Assembly: GCF_039769985.1 (NCBI RefSeq)
Contig: NZ_JBDNCH010000002.1
Span: 124,001-188,000 of the forward strand
DNA length: 64,000 nt
Reading direction: 5' to 3'
Source of the DNA: Ponticoccus litoralis
GTDB taxonomy: Bacteria; Pseudomonadota; Alphaproteobacteria; Rhodobacterales; Rhodobacteraceae
Shown in pieces: positions 1 to 8,950 of this stretch (the first letter of the stretch is position 1; each line of letters opens with the position of its first letter). A program made the position numbers and the translations under genes. The notes under the pieces were generated by a model, which did not search any database, was not told the origin of the DNA, and saw nothing but the letters and a program-made list of their open reading frames with translations.

Positions 1-24
1 GCCAGACGCCCCGGAACGCCCCGC

Positions 25-987
25 CTATTCGCCCAGCATCCACGTCCCGTCCGGCCAGAAGGCGTGGAAGGCAAAGGCAAAAAGCACGTCATGCGGCACG
101 TCGCGCCCCTTTCCGTCGCGCACCCGGACAGAGCCGACGTCCCGCCCCGCCGCGATCGTTCCCGCATCCAGGGCAGAGGCCTGACCGGGCACCCACGACA
201 GCGCTAGCCCGGCCTCGCGCAGCACCCCCGCCTTTGCCAGCCGGGTCATCGGCCAGGCGCGGTCGCCGACCCGCACGACACGCACCAGCGGCGGCACGCC
301 ATTGGGCGGCATCTCTCCGGAATACAGAAAGGGCCGCTTCGACGAATCGTAACCGGCGTAGGGGTTGCGGCCATAGGGGCGGTTCCACGGCGGTTCGGCC
401 ATCACCAGCCCCTGCGGGTGCCGGGCCGCGAAGGCCTCCCAGCTTTCCATCCAGCTTGGCAGCAACTCCAGCCCCTCGCCCGTCATCTGCCCGACGATCC
501 CGGTGCCCACCGCCTGCTGCCACCAGCTTTGCGTCTCGCGGTCGTACATGATCATGTCCGAGTTGCGCAGCTTGCCCGAGACACCGAAGCTCAGCACCCG
601 CCCGCCGACCCGCCTGTCGAAGGTCAGGGCAGAGTTGCACAGCGGGCAGAAGGTCACGGCCACAGGAATCGGGCCGATCTGGTCGTTCACGATCTCGTGC
701 CAGATCAGGTATCGGATCGGATAGGCACGCGGGCGCTGGCCCGCGATCTCGACCGCGATCACCGGCTCGCCCGGGGCAATGCGGCTTTCCGCCGGCACCT
801 CGATGAATTGCGGATCGGACAGCGCGGGTATGCCGTCCCTTGGCGGCCCGCCCGAGATGATCTCGGCCCAGTTCTCCACCGTGGTCCGCTCGAAATCCGT
901 CTCGGACCATTCGTCGCGCCAGAGGGACGGTTCGGCCCAGACCGCCCCGGCCAGCCACAGGCCTACAAACATCGTCACAAAGCGCAT
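25..987 (-). CDS. DUF3179 domain-containing exported protein
   Basis: The 320-residue product matches the DUF3179 family, whose biochemical role is not established. The diagnostic core is visible around residues 100-160: a run reading VTFCPLCNSALTFDR, then a FGVSGKLRNSDMIMYDR stretch and a WWQQ motif. I chose the ATG at 987 because GGGGGAG lies just upstream and the first residues (MRFVTMFVGLWLAGAVWA) form a signal peptide; the reading frame stays open further upstream to 1089 but that extension is not protein-like. It ends near the window edge and is followed on the same strand by nothing visible. It lies about 185 bases downstream of the two cyclophilin genes on the same strand. Family assignment is firm; function is unknown. 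Confidence 0.85.
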   Translation of the reverse strand: MRFVTMFVGLWLAGAVWAEPSLWRDEWSETDFERTTVENWAEIISGGPPRDGIPALSDPQFIEVPAESRIAPGEPVIAVEIAGQRPRAYPIRYLIWHEIVNDQIGPIPVAVTFCPLCNSALTFDRRVGGRVLSFGVSGKLRNSDMIMYDRETQSWWQQAVGTGIVGQMTGEGLELLPSWMESWEAFAARHPQGLVMAEPPWNRPYGRNPYAGYDSSKRPFLYSGEMPPNGVPPLVRVVRVGDRAWPMTRLAKAGVLREAGLALSWVPGQASALDAGTIAAGRDVGSVRVRDGKGRDVPHDVLFAFAFHAFWPDGTWMLGE

Positions 988-1172
988 GCGAAGCTCCCCC
1001 TTGCCCGGACAGTCTGCCGCGCCGCGCCCGTTGCGGCCACAAAAAAGACCGACGCCCGGGTGTCGGGGTCGGCCTGAATGGGGCCCCACCTCCCGGGTCC
1101 GGGAGGAGGACAGGAGGAGGGCCGATCACCCTGCCCCGGCGCCAGCTGGGACCGCCGGATCGGCCCCGCCCG

Positions 1173-1739
1173 TCAGTCGGTGACGGTCACGCTGACCATG
1201 CGGTCGGGCTCGCCCATGACTTCGCCGTTGCGGCCCTCGCCCAGCTTGATCTGGTCCACCACATCCATGCCCTCGGTGACCCGTCCCACGACCGTGTACT
1301 GGCCGTTCAGGAAGGGACCGGGTTCGAACATGATGAAGAACTGCGAGTTGCCCGAGTTCGGGTTCTGCGACCGCGCCATGCCCACGACGCCCCGGTCGAA
1401 GGAGATGTCCGAGAACTCTGCCGGAAGGTCGGGCCGCTCGGAACCGCCCATGCCGGCGCGGCGCATGTCGAAGCCCTCGGCGCCCGACGCGCCATACTGC
1501 ACGTCGCCGGTCTGGGCCATGAAGCCCTCGATCACGCGGTGGAAGACCACACCGTCATAGGCCCCGTCCGAGGCCAGCGCGGTCAGCTGTTCGACGTGCT
1601 TGGGCGCCACGTCCTCGAGCAGGTCGATGCTCACGGTGCCCTTCTCGCCGCCTTCACCGGCGACGGTGATCTCCAGCCCCGCCGCCCCGGCCTGCCCGGC
1701 CAGCAGCGCAAGCGCGCCTGCGGTCAGAAGGTTACGCAT
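1173..1739 (-). CDS. Peptidylprolyl isomerase, exported cyclophilin type
   Basis: This 188-residue cyclophilin would catalyse cis-trans isomerisation of proline peptide bonds in the periplasm. The N-terminus (MRNLLTAGALALLAGQAGA) is a cleavable signal peptide. The cyclophilin core follows, with VVFHRVIEGFMAQTGD, a NSGNSQFFIMF segment and NGQYTVVGRV, which are the conserved active-site regions. Its start codon overlaps the end of the upstream cyclophilin gene by eight bases, so the two are probably co-transcribed and translationally coupled. The paired exported and cytoplasmic cyclophilins look like a tandem duplication, because the cores align closely. Substrates cannot be inferred. Confidence 0.93.
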   Translation of the reverse strand: MRNLLTAGALALLAGQAGAAGLEITVAGEGGEKGTVSIDLLEDVAPKHVEQLTALASDGAYDGVVFHRVIEGFMAQTGDVQYGASGAEGFDMRRAGMGGSERPDLPAEFSDISFDRGVVGMARSQNPNSGNSQFFIMFEPGPFLNGQYTVVGRVTEGMDVVDQIKLGEGRNGEVMGEPDRMVSVTVTD

Positions 1740-2238
1740 CGGCGGCCACCTTGACGCTGATCATCTTGTCGGGGCTCGCGGGCGGCTCTCCCCGGGTGAT
1801 CGCATCCACATGCTCCATGCCCGACACGACGCGGCCATAGACCGTGTACTGCCCGTTCAGGAAGTGGTTGTCCTTGAAGTTGATGAAGAACTGCGAATTC
1901 GCCGAATTCGGGTTCTGCGAGCGCGCGGCGCCCAGCGTGCCGCGATCGTGCGGCAGCTTGGAGAATTCCGCCGGCAGGTCCGGCAGCTCCGACCCGCCGG
2001 TCCCGGCGCGGCGGATGTTGAATTCCTTGTCCGCATTGCCGTGCTCGACGTCGCCGGTCTGCGCCATGAAGCCGTCGATCACGCGGTGAAAGACCACCCC
2101 GTCATAGGCTCCGGCGCGGGCCAGCTCCTTCATGCGCTCGGCATGTTTGGGCGCCACGTCGGGCAGCAGTTCGATCGTGACGGTGCCGTCTTTCAGCTCC
2201 ATCACGATGGTGTTCTCGGGGTCCTTGATCTCGGCCAT
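1732..2238 (-). CDS. ppiB: Peptidylprolyl isomerase, cytoplasmic cyclophilin type
   Basis: A 168-residue cyclophilin without a signal peptide, hence a cytoplasmic proline isomerase involved in protein folding. The conserved run VVFHRVIDGFMAQTGD and the segment NSANSQFFINFKDN carry the catalytic and proline-binding residues. The start at 2238 is supported by GGGAGAG shortly upstream; a longer open frame to 2295 lacks family similarity. It is first in a two-gene minus-strand unit with the exported cyclophilin and is divergent from pgk, whose ATG lies about 120 bases away, so the short gap must hold both promoters. The symbol is by analogy with the bacterial cytoplasmic cyclophilin. Confidence 0.92.
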   Translation of the reverse strand: MAEIKDPENTIVMELKDGTVTIELLPDVAPKHAERMKELARAGAYDGVVFHRVIDGFMAQTGDVEHGNADKEFNIRRAGTGGSELPDLPAEFSKLPHDRGTLGAARSQNPNSANSQFFINFKDNHFLNGQYTVYGRVVSGMEHVDAITRGEPPASPDKMISVKVAADA

Positions 2239-2361
2239 CTGTCTCTCCCATTGGATGTCGCGCCCACAGGTAATCCCTGCGGGCCGCCTTGCCAAGACGG
2301 CGTTGACGCGCGCCGCGCTTCAAGGCAGACCTCGGGAACGGACCGCAGACGGGAGAACGCA

Positions 2362-3583
2362 ATGGCCTGGAAGACCCTCGACGACATGGACCTCGACGGC
2401 AAACGCGTGCTGACCCGGGTCGACATCAACGTACCCGTCGAGAACGGGACCGTCACCGACACCACCCGGATCGAGCGCATCGCCGCCACCATCCAGACCA
2501 TTCTGGACAAGTCCGGCAAGCCCGTCCTGCTAGCGCATTTCGAGCCGCCCCAAGGGCGAGCGCCGCGCCGACATGAGCCTGCAACCGCTGATCCCCGCGC
2601 TCGAGGCCGTGCTGGGCGTCGAGGTGGTCTTTGCCGCCGATTGCATCGGTCCCGCCGCGCAGGCGGTCATCGACGGGCTGGGCGAGAACCAGGTTGCGCT
2701 GCTGGAAAACACCCGTTTTCATGCGGGCGAGGAAAAGAACGACCCGGCGCTGGCGCAGGCCATGGCAGAGCTGGGCGACGTCTACTGCAACGACGCCTTC
2801 TCGGCGGCGCACCGCGCCCATGCCTCGACCACCGGGCTGGCGCATCTGCTGCCCGCCTGTGCCGGGCGGCTGATGCAGGCAGAGCTGGAGGCGCTGGAAA
2901 GCGCGCTCGGCACCCCCGAGCGTCCGGTGGTGGCCGTCGTGGGCGGGGCCAAGGTCTCGACCAAGCTCGACCTCCTGGGCAACCTCGTCGAGAAGGTCGA
3001 TATCCTGGTGATCGGCGGCGGCATGGCGAACACCTTCCTCGCCGCACAGGGCGTGGACGTGGGCAAATCACTCTGCGAGCACGACATGGCCGAGACCGCC
3101 CGCGCGATTGCCGCCAAGGCCGCCGAAACCGGCTGCGAGGTGCTGCTGCCCCGCGATGTCGTGGTGGCGCGCGAATTCAAGGCGGGCGCCGAAAGCGAGG
3201 TGGTCAGGGCCGAGGACTGCCCGGCGGACGCGATGATCCTCGACGCCGGTCCCGACAGCGTGGCGCATGTGGCGCAGGCCTTCGACCGCGCCAAGACGCT
3301 GATCTGGAACGGCCCGCTGGGCGCCTTCGAGATCGAGCCCTTCGACACCGCCACCAATGCCGCCGCGAAACACGCGGCAGAGCTGACCGAACAGGGCAAG
3401 CTGGTCTCTGTCGCCGGCGGTGGCGATACGGTGGCCGCGCTGAACAAGGCCGGGGTGGCCTCGGATTTCTCCTACATCTCCACCGCCGGGGGCGCCTTCC
3501 TCGAGTGGATGGAGGGCAAGGAGCTGCCGGGCGTCGCGGCCCTCGACACCGGCGAGGCGCCCGAGCCCGACGACGAACTGTGA
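2362..3583 (+). CDS. pgk: Phosphoglycerate kinase (apparent frameshift near 2543)
   Basis: Phosphoglycerate kinase interconverts 1,3-bisphosphoglycerate and 3-phosphoglycerate in glycolysis and gluconeogenesis. The N-terminus has the family signature LTRVDINVPV, and the C-terminal part shows GGAKVSTKLDLL, GGGMANTFL and the nucleotide-binding SVAGGGDTVAA. The frame breaks inside the conserved segment after LLAHF. Removing one base from GAGCCG (2542-2547) to give GGCCG restores GRPKGERRADMS, exactly the family sequence, and a product of about 406 residues. The gene is essential in most bacteria and both halves are perfectly conserved, so I treat the break as a sequence error rather than a pseudogene. 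The ATG is preceded by GGGAG. Confidence 0.93.
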
Positions 3584-3599
3584 AGCAGCGGCGGGGCGG

Positions 3600-3647
3600 G
3601 CAAATTCCGCCCCGGAATTTGCGCCGGAAATCGTCGCGATTTCCGGC
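3600..3647. repeat. Paired palindrome element, copy A (convergent gene ends)
   Basis: Two adjacent perfect hairpins lie between the stop codons of pgk and the minus-strand esterase gene. The first has 9-base arms GCAAATTCC / GGAATTTGC; the second has 11-base arms GCCGGAAATCG / CGATTTCCGGC with a TCG loop. Lying between convergent genes, it could end transcription in both directions. It belongs to a family of five such pairs in this window (see also 23770, 33096, 44651, 52424). Confidence 0.7.
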
Positions 3648-3649
3648 CC

Positions 3650-4667
3650 CTAGCCGCCGACGTCGAGGGTCTTCAGCAACTGGATCGCCGCCGGGGCGGT
3701 GAAGGCGGTGCTGTGGCCCGTCCGGTCGCCGCCGCGATAGCCCGACAGGTCGATGACCTGCACCGGCAGACCCCTCAGCCGCGCCGGGTTGCTGATCGAC
3801 CCCAGCCGCGACGGCGTGCCGGTGATCCACGACGACAGGTTCAGCGCCCGGTCCTGCCGCGACACCATCAGCGCGAAGGGCTGCGGAAAGGGCCGGATCC
3901 GGTGCGCCTGCTGCACAAAGACATCCTCGTCGATGTCGGGACTGATCAGCGCCACGCCCGAAATCCGCTCCAGCGGCGCCCTGTGCCCCGAGATCGAGAT
4001 CTGCCGCAGCGTTTCCATCACCAGCTGGCTGCCCATGGAATGGGCCACCAGCAGCACCCGGCGATTGTCCTCGGTCAGCATGCGCAGCAGCGATTCGAGC
4101 CCGTCGCGCGAGAAGATCACGCTGTCGCGGTCGTAGACGTAGCCGCGCGGGCTGCCTGCGGAGGGCCATGAATAGGTCACCACCGGCACCCCCGCCTCGA
4201 AATCATGGGCGATCTGCGCCAGCCGGTAGACCGCCTCGGCATTGTTGACGTTGAAGCCATGCACGAAGACCACGACCTCGGTCGCGCCCGGTGGCTCCGC
4301 CGCCTTCAAGGCCGCAAGAAAGCTTGGCGCGTCATCGTAGAGGGTCTGCTCGACGGTCACGAAATGCTGCGCCGGGTCCGGGGGCGCTGCCGGGCCATTC
4401 GATACGGCCCTCGGCATGGGTGGGCGGGATCGACACCCCGACCCGCGCATAGTGCATCCTGAAATTGCGGCTGTCGCCGAAATCCTGCCCGAAGAGCATC
4501 TCCAGCGCATTCGGCGTGTTCGACGCCGCGTGCCGGTTCGAGGCGACGAAAACCGGCTGCACCACACCGGCGGTCCCGGTGCCCGGCGGCACGACCGACA
4601 TGACGCCACGCGCGGCACAGCCCGGCAGGACCATCAGGCAGCAGAGGAGAATGGCAAGCCGAGTCAT
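3650..4667 (-). CDS. Alpha/beta hydrolase (DUF900-type) lipoprotein, apparent frameshift near 4375
   Basis: The product (about 338 residues once the frame is repaired) resembles DUF900-type alpha/beta hydrolases. The N-terminus ends in a lipobox (LPGC), so it should be a lipoprotein. The C-terminal domain shows VVVFVHGFNVNNAE, the nucleophile elbow LLVAHSMGS with the catalytic serine, and a late GHSTAF histidine. The N-terminal 85 residues and the remainder are in different frames. The break lies in a C/G-rich run at 4373-4378 (plus strand CGGGTC); reading CGGCC there, or shortening the C run by one, restores one frame. The substrate is unknown. It is divergent from ftsB. Confidence 0.8.
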
Positions 4668-4860
4668 GCGCGCATGCTACAGCGCTGCCCCCCGTTGACC
4701 AGAGGCATTCTCCCCCGCCGCGCTCTTCGCACTGGCAGGAATGCAACGCTGACCGAGCTGGATTCGAGCCGGGCGGATCGCGGCCCCTTTTCCCCGCCCT
4801 GCGGCCATGCGACCATCGCCGCCACGCGCCCACGCAAGAGGCGCAACCGAGGCCCGAGAC

Positions 4861-5163
4861 ATGACCACCCGCAAAGCCCGCCCGACCCTTGGCGTCCTTG
4901 TCTTCTTCACGCTGACGCTGACGCTGACCGCCTATTTCACCTTCGCCGCCGTGCAGGGCGACTTTGGCCTGTTCCGCCGGGCCGAGATCGTGTCCGAGGG
5001 CCAGAGGCTGACGGCGGAACTGGCCGCCGTGAACCAGGAGGTCGCGCGGCTGGAGAACCTGACCCACCGGCTGTCGGACGAGTTCCTCGACCTCGACCTG
5101 CTGGACCAGCAGGCCCGCGATGTGCTGGGCCTCGTGCGGACCGACGAGATCGTGGTGAACTGA
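4861..5163 (+). CDS. ftsB: FtsB-type septum formation initiator protein
   Basis: A 100-residue bitopic membrane protein of the FtsB/DivIC family, which acts with FtsL and FtsQ in divisome assembly. Residues 10-32 form one transmembrane helix (LGVLVFFTLTLTLTAYFTFA), followed by a short periplasmic coiled coil with heptad-like leucines (LTAELAAVNQEVARLENL) and a conserved tail LDLDLLDQQARDVLGL. I chose the ATG at 4861 because the family begins just before the membrane helix; the open frame extends to 4807 without similarity. It sits alone between the esterase and pdhA, as it commonly does in Rhodobacterales, upstream of the pyruvate dehydrogenase genes. Confidence 0.88.
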   Translation: MTTRKARPTLGVLVFFTLTLTLTAYFTFAAVQGDFGLFRRAEIVSEGQRLTAELAAVNQEVARLENLTHRLSDEFLDLDLLDQQARDVLGLVRTDEIVVN

Positions 5164-5197
5164 CGCGCCGCGGGCGGCCCGCAGCGCCCTGCCCGGC

Positions 5198-5596
5198 CTA
5201 TGCCGGAACCATGAAGACGCCGTCCTCGTCGGTCATGCCCAGCATGTCTTCGAAATCCATCGTGCCGGTGCCGAGGTTGCTTTCGACGCCCCATGCGTCC
5301 TTGGCCGGCACCCGGAACTCGCGGTCGCTTTCGGTATCGTAGCACAGGATCGGCCATGTCTGGTCGCTGAAGGCATGGTCGTCGGCGATCAGCAGGATCG
5401 CGTCGTCGGGGAACCGCTCGGCCAGGTCGACAGGCTCCATCCCGTCAAGCTCCGGGTCCTCGACAAGGTCGAATTCCCCGGCAAAGCCGATGGCATTTTC
5501 GCGGGTCGCCACCTCTGTCAGCGCCTCCCACGCGGTATCGTCGCTGTAGTCGGTGCGGATCAGTTTGATCGTCTCGTCGTCCATGGGATCACTCAC
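5198..5596 (-). CDS. Acidic DUF6924-like protein
   Basis: A 132-residue soluble, strongly acidic protein. The N-terminal LIRTDYSDDTAWEAL stretch resembles DUF6924 proteins, a family without an assigned function; the match is from memory of the motif and should be taken as probable. There is no signal peptide or membrane segment. The middle (DAILLIADDHAF) and the LCYDTESDREFRVPA stretch look like a compact alpha-beta fold. It is convergent with ftsB, whose stop codon is 34 bases away, and divergent from pdhA across about 200 bases. Confidence 0.75.
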   Translation of the reverse strand: MSDPMDDETIKLIRTDYSDDTAWEALTEVATRENAIGFAGEFDLVEDPELDGMEPVDLAERFPDDAILLIADDHAFSDQTWPILCYDTESDREFRVPAKDAWGVESNLGTGTMDFEDMLGMTDEDGVFMVPA

Positions 5597-5605
5597 TCAT
5601 AAAGT

Positions 5606-5620
5606 GCGCATCAAATGCGC
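5606..5620. promoter_or_regulatory. Small palindrome upstream of pdhA
   Basis: GCGCAT and ATGCGC arms separated by CAA lie in the comparatively AT-rich gap between the DUF6924-like gene and pdhA. The position, ten bases before the start of the minus-strand gene and about 170 bases before pdhA, would suit an operator, but no regulator is known to bind this sequence and a six-base arm can arise by chance. Confidence 0.25.
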
Positions 5621-5793
5621 GTTTCGCCACGGGGAACGCGCGATGATCACGGGGGTTTCCGCCGCGCGAAAAATAAAAAGCAGCTTCGCAGGTGCAGCGT
5701 GAAACAATCTTGCGGACGCTTTACGGCGCGATGTCATCGCGCTAGGCTCTGCCGGACCGTTCAACGCTAAACCATTCCTTGGGAGGAGAGGCC

Positions 5794-6780
5794 ATGGCGC
5801 CGCGCAAGGCATCCAATGTCCCGGTAGGCACGCTTCGGGCCTGGTATCGCGACATGCTGCTGATCCGCCGCTTCGAAGAGAAGGCCGGGCAGCTCTACGG
5901 CATGGGGCTGATCGGCGGCTTCTGCCACCTGTATATCGGTCAGGAGGCGGTTGTCGTCGGGCTCGAGGCCGCGGCGGACGCGGGCGACAAGCGCATCACC
6001 TCGTACCGTGACCACGGCCACATGCTGGCCTGCGGCATGGACCCCAAGGGCGTCATGGCCGAACTGACGGGTCGCGAGGGCGGCTATTCCAAGGGCAAGG
6101 GCGGCAGCATGCATATGTTCAGCCGCGAGAAGGACTTCTACGGCGGCCATGGCATCGTCGGCGCGCAGGTGCCGCTGGGCGCGGGGCTGGCCTTTGCCGA
6201 CAAGTACCGCGGCACCGATCGCGTGACCTTCACCTATTTCGGCGACGGCGCCGCGAATCAGGGTCAGGTCTACGAGACCTTCAACATGGCCGCGCTGTGG
6301 AAGCTGCCGGTGATCTTCGTGATCGAGAACAACCAGTATGCCATGGGCACGGCGCAGGCCCGCTCGACCTCGACGCCCGACCTATACACCCGGGGCCAGG
6401 CCTTTGGCATTCCCGGGGAAATCGTCGACGGCATGGATGTGCTTGCGGTCCGCGACGCGGGCGCAAAGGCGGTCAAACACTGCCGCGCCGGCAAGGGTCC
6501 CTACATCCTCGAGGTCAAGACCTACCGCTATCGCGGCCATTCCATGTCCGACCCGGCCAAGTACCGCACCCGTGAAGAGGTGCAGAAGATGCGCGAGGAA
6601 CGCGATCCCATCGACCACGTCCGCGAAATGCTCTTGCAGGGCAAACACGCGTCCGAGGACGACCTCAAGGCCATCGACAAGGAAATCAAGGCCGTGGTGT
6701 CCGAGGCCGCCGATTTCGCCCGCGAAAGCCCCGAGCCGCCGCTCGACGAACTGTACACCGACATCTACGCAGAGGCCTGA
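5794..6780 (+). CDS. pdhA: Pyruvate dehydrogenase E1 component, alpha subunit
   Basis: A 328-residue thiamine-diphosphate enzyme subunit that decarboxylates pyruvate and, with E1-beta, transfers the acetyl group to the lipoyl arm of E2. The ThDP motif is clear: GDGAANQGQVYE, followed 26 residues later by ENNQYAM. The regulatory-loop region YRGHSMSDPAKYR and the GGKGGSMHMF substrate region are intact. I chose the ATG at 5794 because GGGAGGAG lies immediately upstream; the in-frame TTG at 5779 overlaps that ribosome binding site. It is the first gene of the pdhA-pdhB-pdhC group. No E3 (lipoamide dehydrogenase) gene is present in the window. Confidence 0.96.
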   Translation: MAPRKASNVPVGTLRAWYRDMLLIRRFEEKAGQLYGMGLIGGFCHLYIGQEAVVVGLEAAADAGDKRITSYRDHGHMLACGMDPKGVMAELTGREGGYSKGKGGSMHMFSREKDFYGGHGIVGAQVPLGAGLAFADKYRGTDRVTFTYFGDGAANQGQVYETFNMAALWKLPVIFVIENNQYAMGTAQARSTSTPDLYTRGQAFGIPGEIVDGMDVLAVRDAGAKAVKHCRAGKGPYILEVKTYRYRGHSMSDPAKYRTREEVQKMREERDPIDHVREMLLQGKHASEDDLKAIDKEIKAVVSEAADFARESPEPPLDELYTDIYAEA

Positions 6781-6814
6781 GCGCCCTTTCCCCCACGCCG
6801 ACGGGAGGTTTGCC

Positions 6815-7003
6815 GTGACCCGACTGCCCCTTCTTCCTGCCACGCCGCCCTTGTCCGCCCCCGCGCAGGATGCGGCCGGGGCCTGCACGGCCACCAAGGC
6901 GACCGACCGGCCCGGCCCGGGCCCGAAGGGCGACCACACGCGCGCACGGGCCGTTCGCCCGATTGCCGCGATGACAGCGTTCCGCGCGAGCTTTACGGAG
7001 TAA
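6815..7003 (+). CDS. Possible small ORF between pdhA and pdhB
   Basis: A GTG codon at 6815 is preceded at good spacing by GGGAGG and opens a 62-codon frame that stops 9 bases before pdhB. The predicted peptide is rich in proline, alanine and arginine and matches nothing I recognise. The alternative is an untranslated spacer whose purine-rich stretch is fortuitous; the composition favours that reading, so confidence is low. Confidence 0.2.
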   Translation: MTRLPLLPATPPLSAPAQDAAGACTATKATDRPGPGPKGDHTRARAVRPIAAMTAFRASFTE

Positions 7004-7012
7004 CCCCCTAAT

Positions 7013-8381
7013 ATGGCGACAGAAATCCTAATGCCCGCACTTTCTCCGACGATGGAGGAAGGGACCCTGGCGAAATGGCTGGTGAAAGAGGGCGACCGCG
7101 TGTCCTCTGGCGATATCCTCGCCGAGATCGAGACCGACAAGGCGACGATGGAGTTCGAAGCCGTCGACGAGGGCATCGTCGGGCGCCTGCTGGTGGCCGA
7201 AGGCACGGCGAATGTGGCGGTGAACACCCCCATTGCCGTGCTGGTCGAAGAGGGCGAAAGCGCCCGGGCCGCGCCCTCCGGCCCCGCGCAGCAGCCGGTG
7301 CCCGCCGACAGGACTCTGACCTCGGAAAGCGCACCGGCGGCGGCCGAGGCGCATCCCGAACCCGCCCGCATGCAGCCGGAGTGGCCCGAGGGCACCAAGG
7401 TCAAGAAGCAGACCGTCCGCGAGGCGCTGCGCGATGCCATGGCCGAGGAGATGCGGGCCGACGGCGATGTCTTCCTGATGGGTGAAGAAGTGGGCGAGTA
7501 CCGGGGCGCCTACAAGATCAGCCAGGGCCTGCTGGACGAATTCGGCGCCCGCCGGGTGATCGACACGCCGATCACGGAACACGGCTTTGCCGGGATCGGC
7601 GTCGGCGCGGCCTTCGGCGGGCTGAAGCCCGTGGTCGAGTTCATGACCTTCAACTTCGCCATGCAGGCCATTGACCAGATTATCAATTCCGCCGCCAAGA
7701 CGCTGTATATGTCCGGCGGCCAGATGGGCTGTCCCATCGTCTTTCGCGGCCCCAACGGCGCCGCCGCCCGCGTCGGCGCCCAGCACAGCCAGGACTACGC
7801 CGCCTGGTACAGCCACATCCCCGGCCTGAAGGTGGCGATGCCCTATTCCGCCTCGGACGCCAAGGGCCTGCTGAAATCGGCGATCCGCGACCCCAACCCG
7901 GTGATCTTCCTCGAGAACGAGATCCTCTACGTACCGCTCCTTCGAGGTCCCCCGGCTGGACGATTACACCGTGCCCTTCGGCAAGGCCCGGATCTGGCGC
8001 GAGGGCACGGATGTGACGCTGGTCAGCTTCGGCATCGGCATGACCTACGCGCTCGAAGCGGCAGAGAAACTGGCGGCGGAGGGCATCAGCGCCGAGGTCG
8101 TCGACCTGCGCAGCCTGCGCCCGATGGATACCGCGACGGTGATCGCCTCCGTGCAAAAGACCAACCGTTGTGTCACCATCGAAGAGGGCTTCCCGGTCGG
8201 CGCCATCGGCAACCACATCTCGGCGGTGCTGATGGAACAGGCCTTCGACTGGCTGGACGCCCCGGTGATCAACCTGACCGGCAAGGACGTGCCCATGCCC
8301 TATGCGGCCAACCTCGAGAAACACGCGCTGGTGACCACCGACGAGGTCATCGAGGCGGTGAGAAAGGTAACCTACAGATGA
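7013..8381 (+). CDS. pdhB: Pyruvate dehydrogenase E1 beta subunit with N-terminal lipoyl domain (apparent frameshift at 7931)
   Basis: E1-beta completes the ThDP active site of pyruvate dehydrogenase. Residues 1-78 form a lipoyl domain with the lipoylated lysine in ETDKATMEFE, a fusion typical of alphaproteobacteria; a proline/alanine linker leads to the transketolase-like domain (MGEEVGEYRGAYKIS, the GGQMGCPIVFRGPNG segment). The frame breaks after ENEILY. Restoring GTACCG (7931-7936) to GGCCG gives YGRSFEVPRLDDYTVPFGKARIW, the family sequence, and a 455-residue protein. Its TGA overlaps the ATG of the following DUF5076 gene. Both halves are intact, so a sequence error is more likely than a pseudogene. 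Confidence 0.93.
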
Positions 8382-8629
8382 GCCCCCTCGAACTCGACGG
8401 CCCGGACGGCAGGGGCGGCTACCGCGTGGCCCTGCGGGGCGGCGAAACCCACGGGCTGATCCCCGCCGAACTGGTGGCCGATCAGACCGGCAGCACCGCG
8501 CAGACCGATGCCGAGGAATGGATCGCCGCGCAGGCCTCAGAGATCGCGCAGGCCCTCGAAACCCTGTCGCGGGGCCGCACGCCCCCCGCCCCCTTCGACC
8601 GCATCCAGCTGACCGGGGCAGCGACATGA
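8378..8629 (+). CDS. DUF5076 family protein
   Basis: An 83-residue protein beginning in a four-base overlap with the pdhB stop codon, so it is translationally coupled to E1-beta. The sequence has a compact beta-rich first half (YRVALRGGETHGLIP) and an amphipathic helix (WIAAQASEIAQALETL), resembling the DUF5076 family, which has no assigned function. Its placement inside the pyruvate dehydrogenase group suggests a role linked to that complex, but this is only inferred from position. Confidence 0.7.
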   Translation: MSPLELDGPDGRGGYRVALRGGETHGLIPAELVADQTGSTAQTDAEEWIAAQASEIAQALETLSRGRTPPAPFDRIQLTGAAT

Positions 8630-8886
8630 CCCCGCAGGTCCGGGGTGGCGATATCGCGCAGCACGCCTGCCGGGGAAAGGCCGCCCATGGCGCCGCACCC
8701 GTGCCGGACGACCTGATGTCCGGCGACCGGCGCCCCGGCCCCCACCCCCGCCAACCGCAGGCCGACAAAGGCATCGCCGCACGGCGCGCCCCCGCCGCAA
8801 GCCCCCGCGCGCAGGGAAAGCCCCCGCCCGCGCCCCATGACGTCACGCCCCTGCCTTCCATCGCCGCCCTGCCTTCTTCTGTCTGA
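8626..8886 (+). CDS. Doubtful ORF following DUF5076
   Basis: An 86-codon frame starts in an ATGA overlap with the preceding gene, which is the only argument for it. The predicted product is low in complexity (rich in Pro, Ala, Arg and His), has no recognisable domain, and its last codons run into a dispersed intergenic repeat at 8874. It could be a decayed or unrelated stretch between pdhB and pdhC. I list it because the start overlap is exact. Confidence 0.25.
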   Translation: MTPQVRGGDIAQHACRGKAAHGAAPVPDDLMSGDRRPGPHPRQPQADKGIAARRAPAASPRAQGKPPPAPHDVTPLPSIAALPSSV

Positions 8887-8926
8887 AAATATCCCGGAGA
8901 GCGCGAGAGGCAGCGCCTCTCGCACC
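8874..8926 (+). repeat. Dispersed repeat family 2, copy 1
   Basis: This begins TTCTTCTGTCTGAAAATATC and continues into a perfect 9-base hairpin, GCGAGAGGC-AGC-GCCTCTCGC. The hairpin is almost identical to the one at 51100. It lies 25 bases before pdhC, inside what should be a single transcription unit, so it might cause partial termination or RNA processing between E1 and E2. Confidence 0.65.
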
Positions 8927-8950
8927 CCACCCCGCCACGAAAGCCGACCC

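Noticed and set aside
1089..1106. A CCTCCCGG / CCGGGAGG hairpin after the exported cyclophilin gene
   Set aside because: The loop is only two bases and no T-run follows on the minus strand, so evidence for a terminator is too weak to list.
2362..3583. Programmed frameshifting in pgk and the other interrupted genes
   Set aside because: No slippery heptamer or downstream structure is consistently present, the genes do not normally use recoding, and the same motif edit repairs genes of unrelated function.
1600..3702. A 700-codon frame covering both cyclophilins antisense and pgk
   Set aside because: It is one of many long shadow frames caused by high GC content. Only the part from 2362 to about 2545 is real, as the start of pgk; the rest reads Arg- and Gly-rich nonsense.
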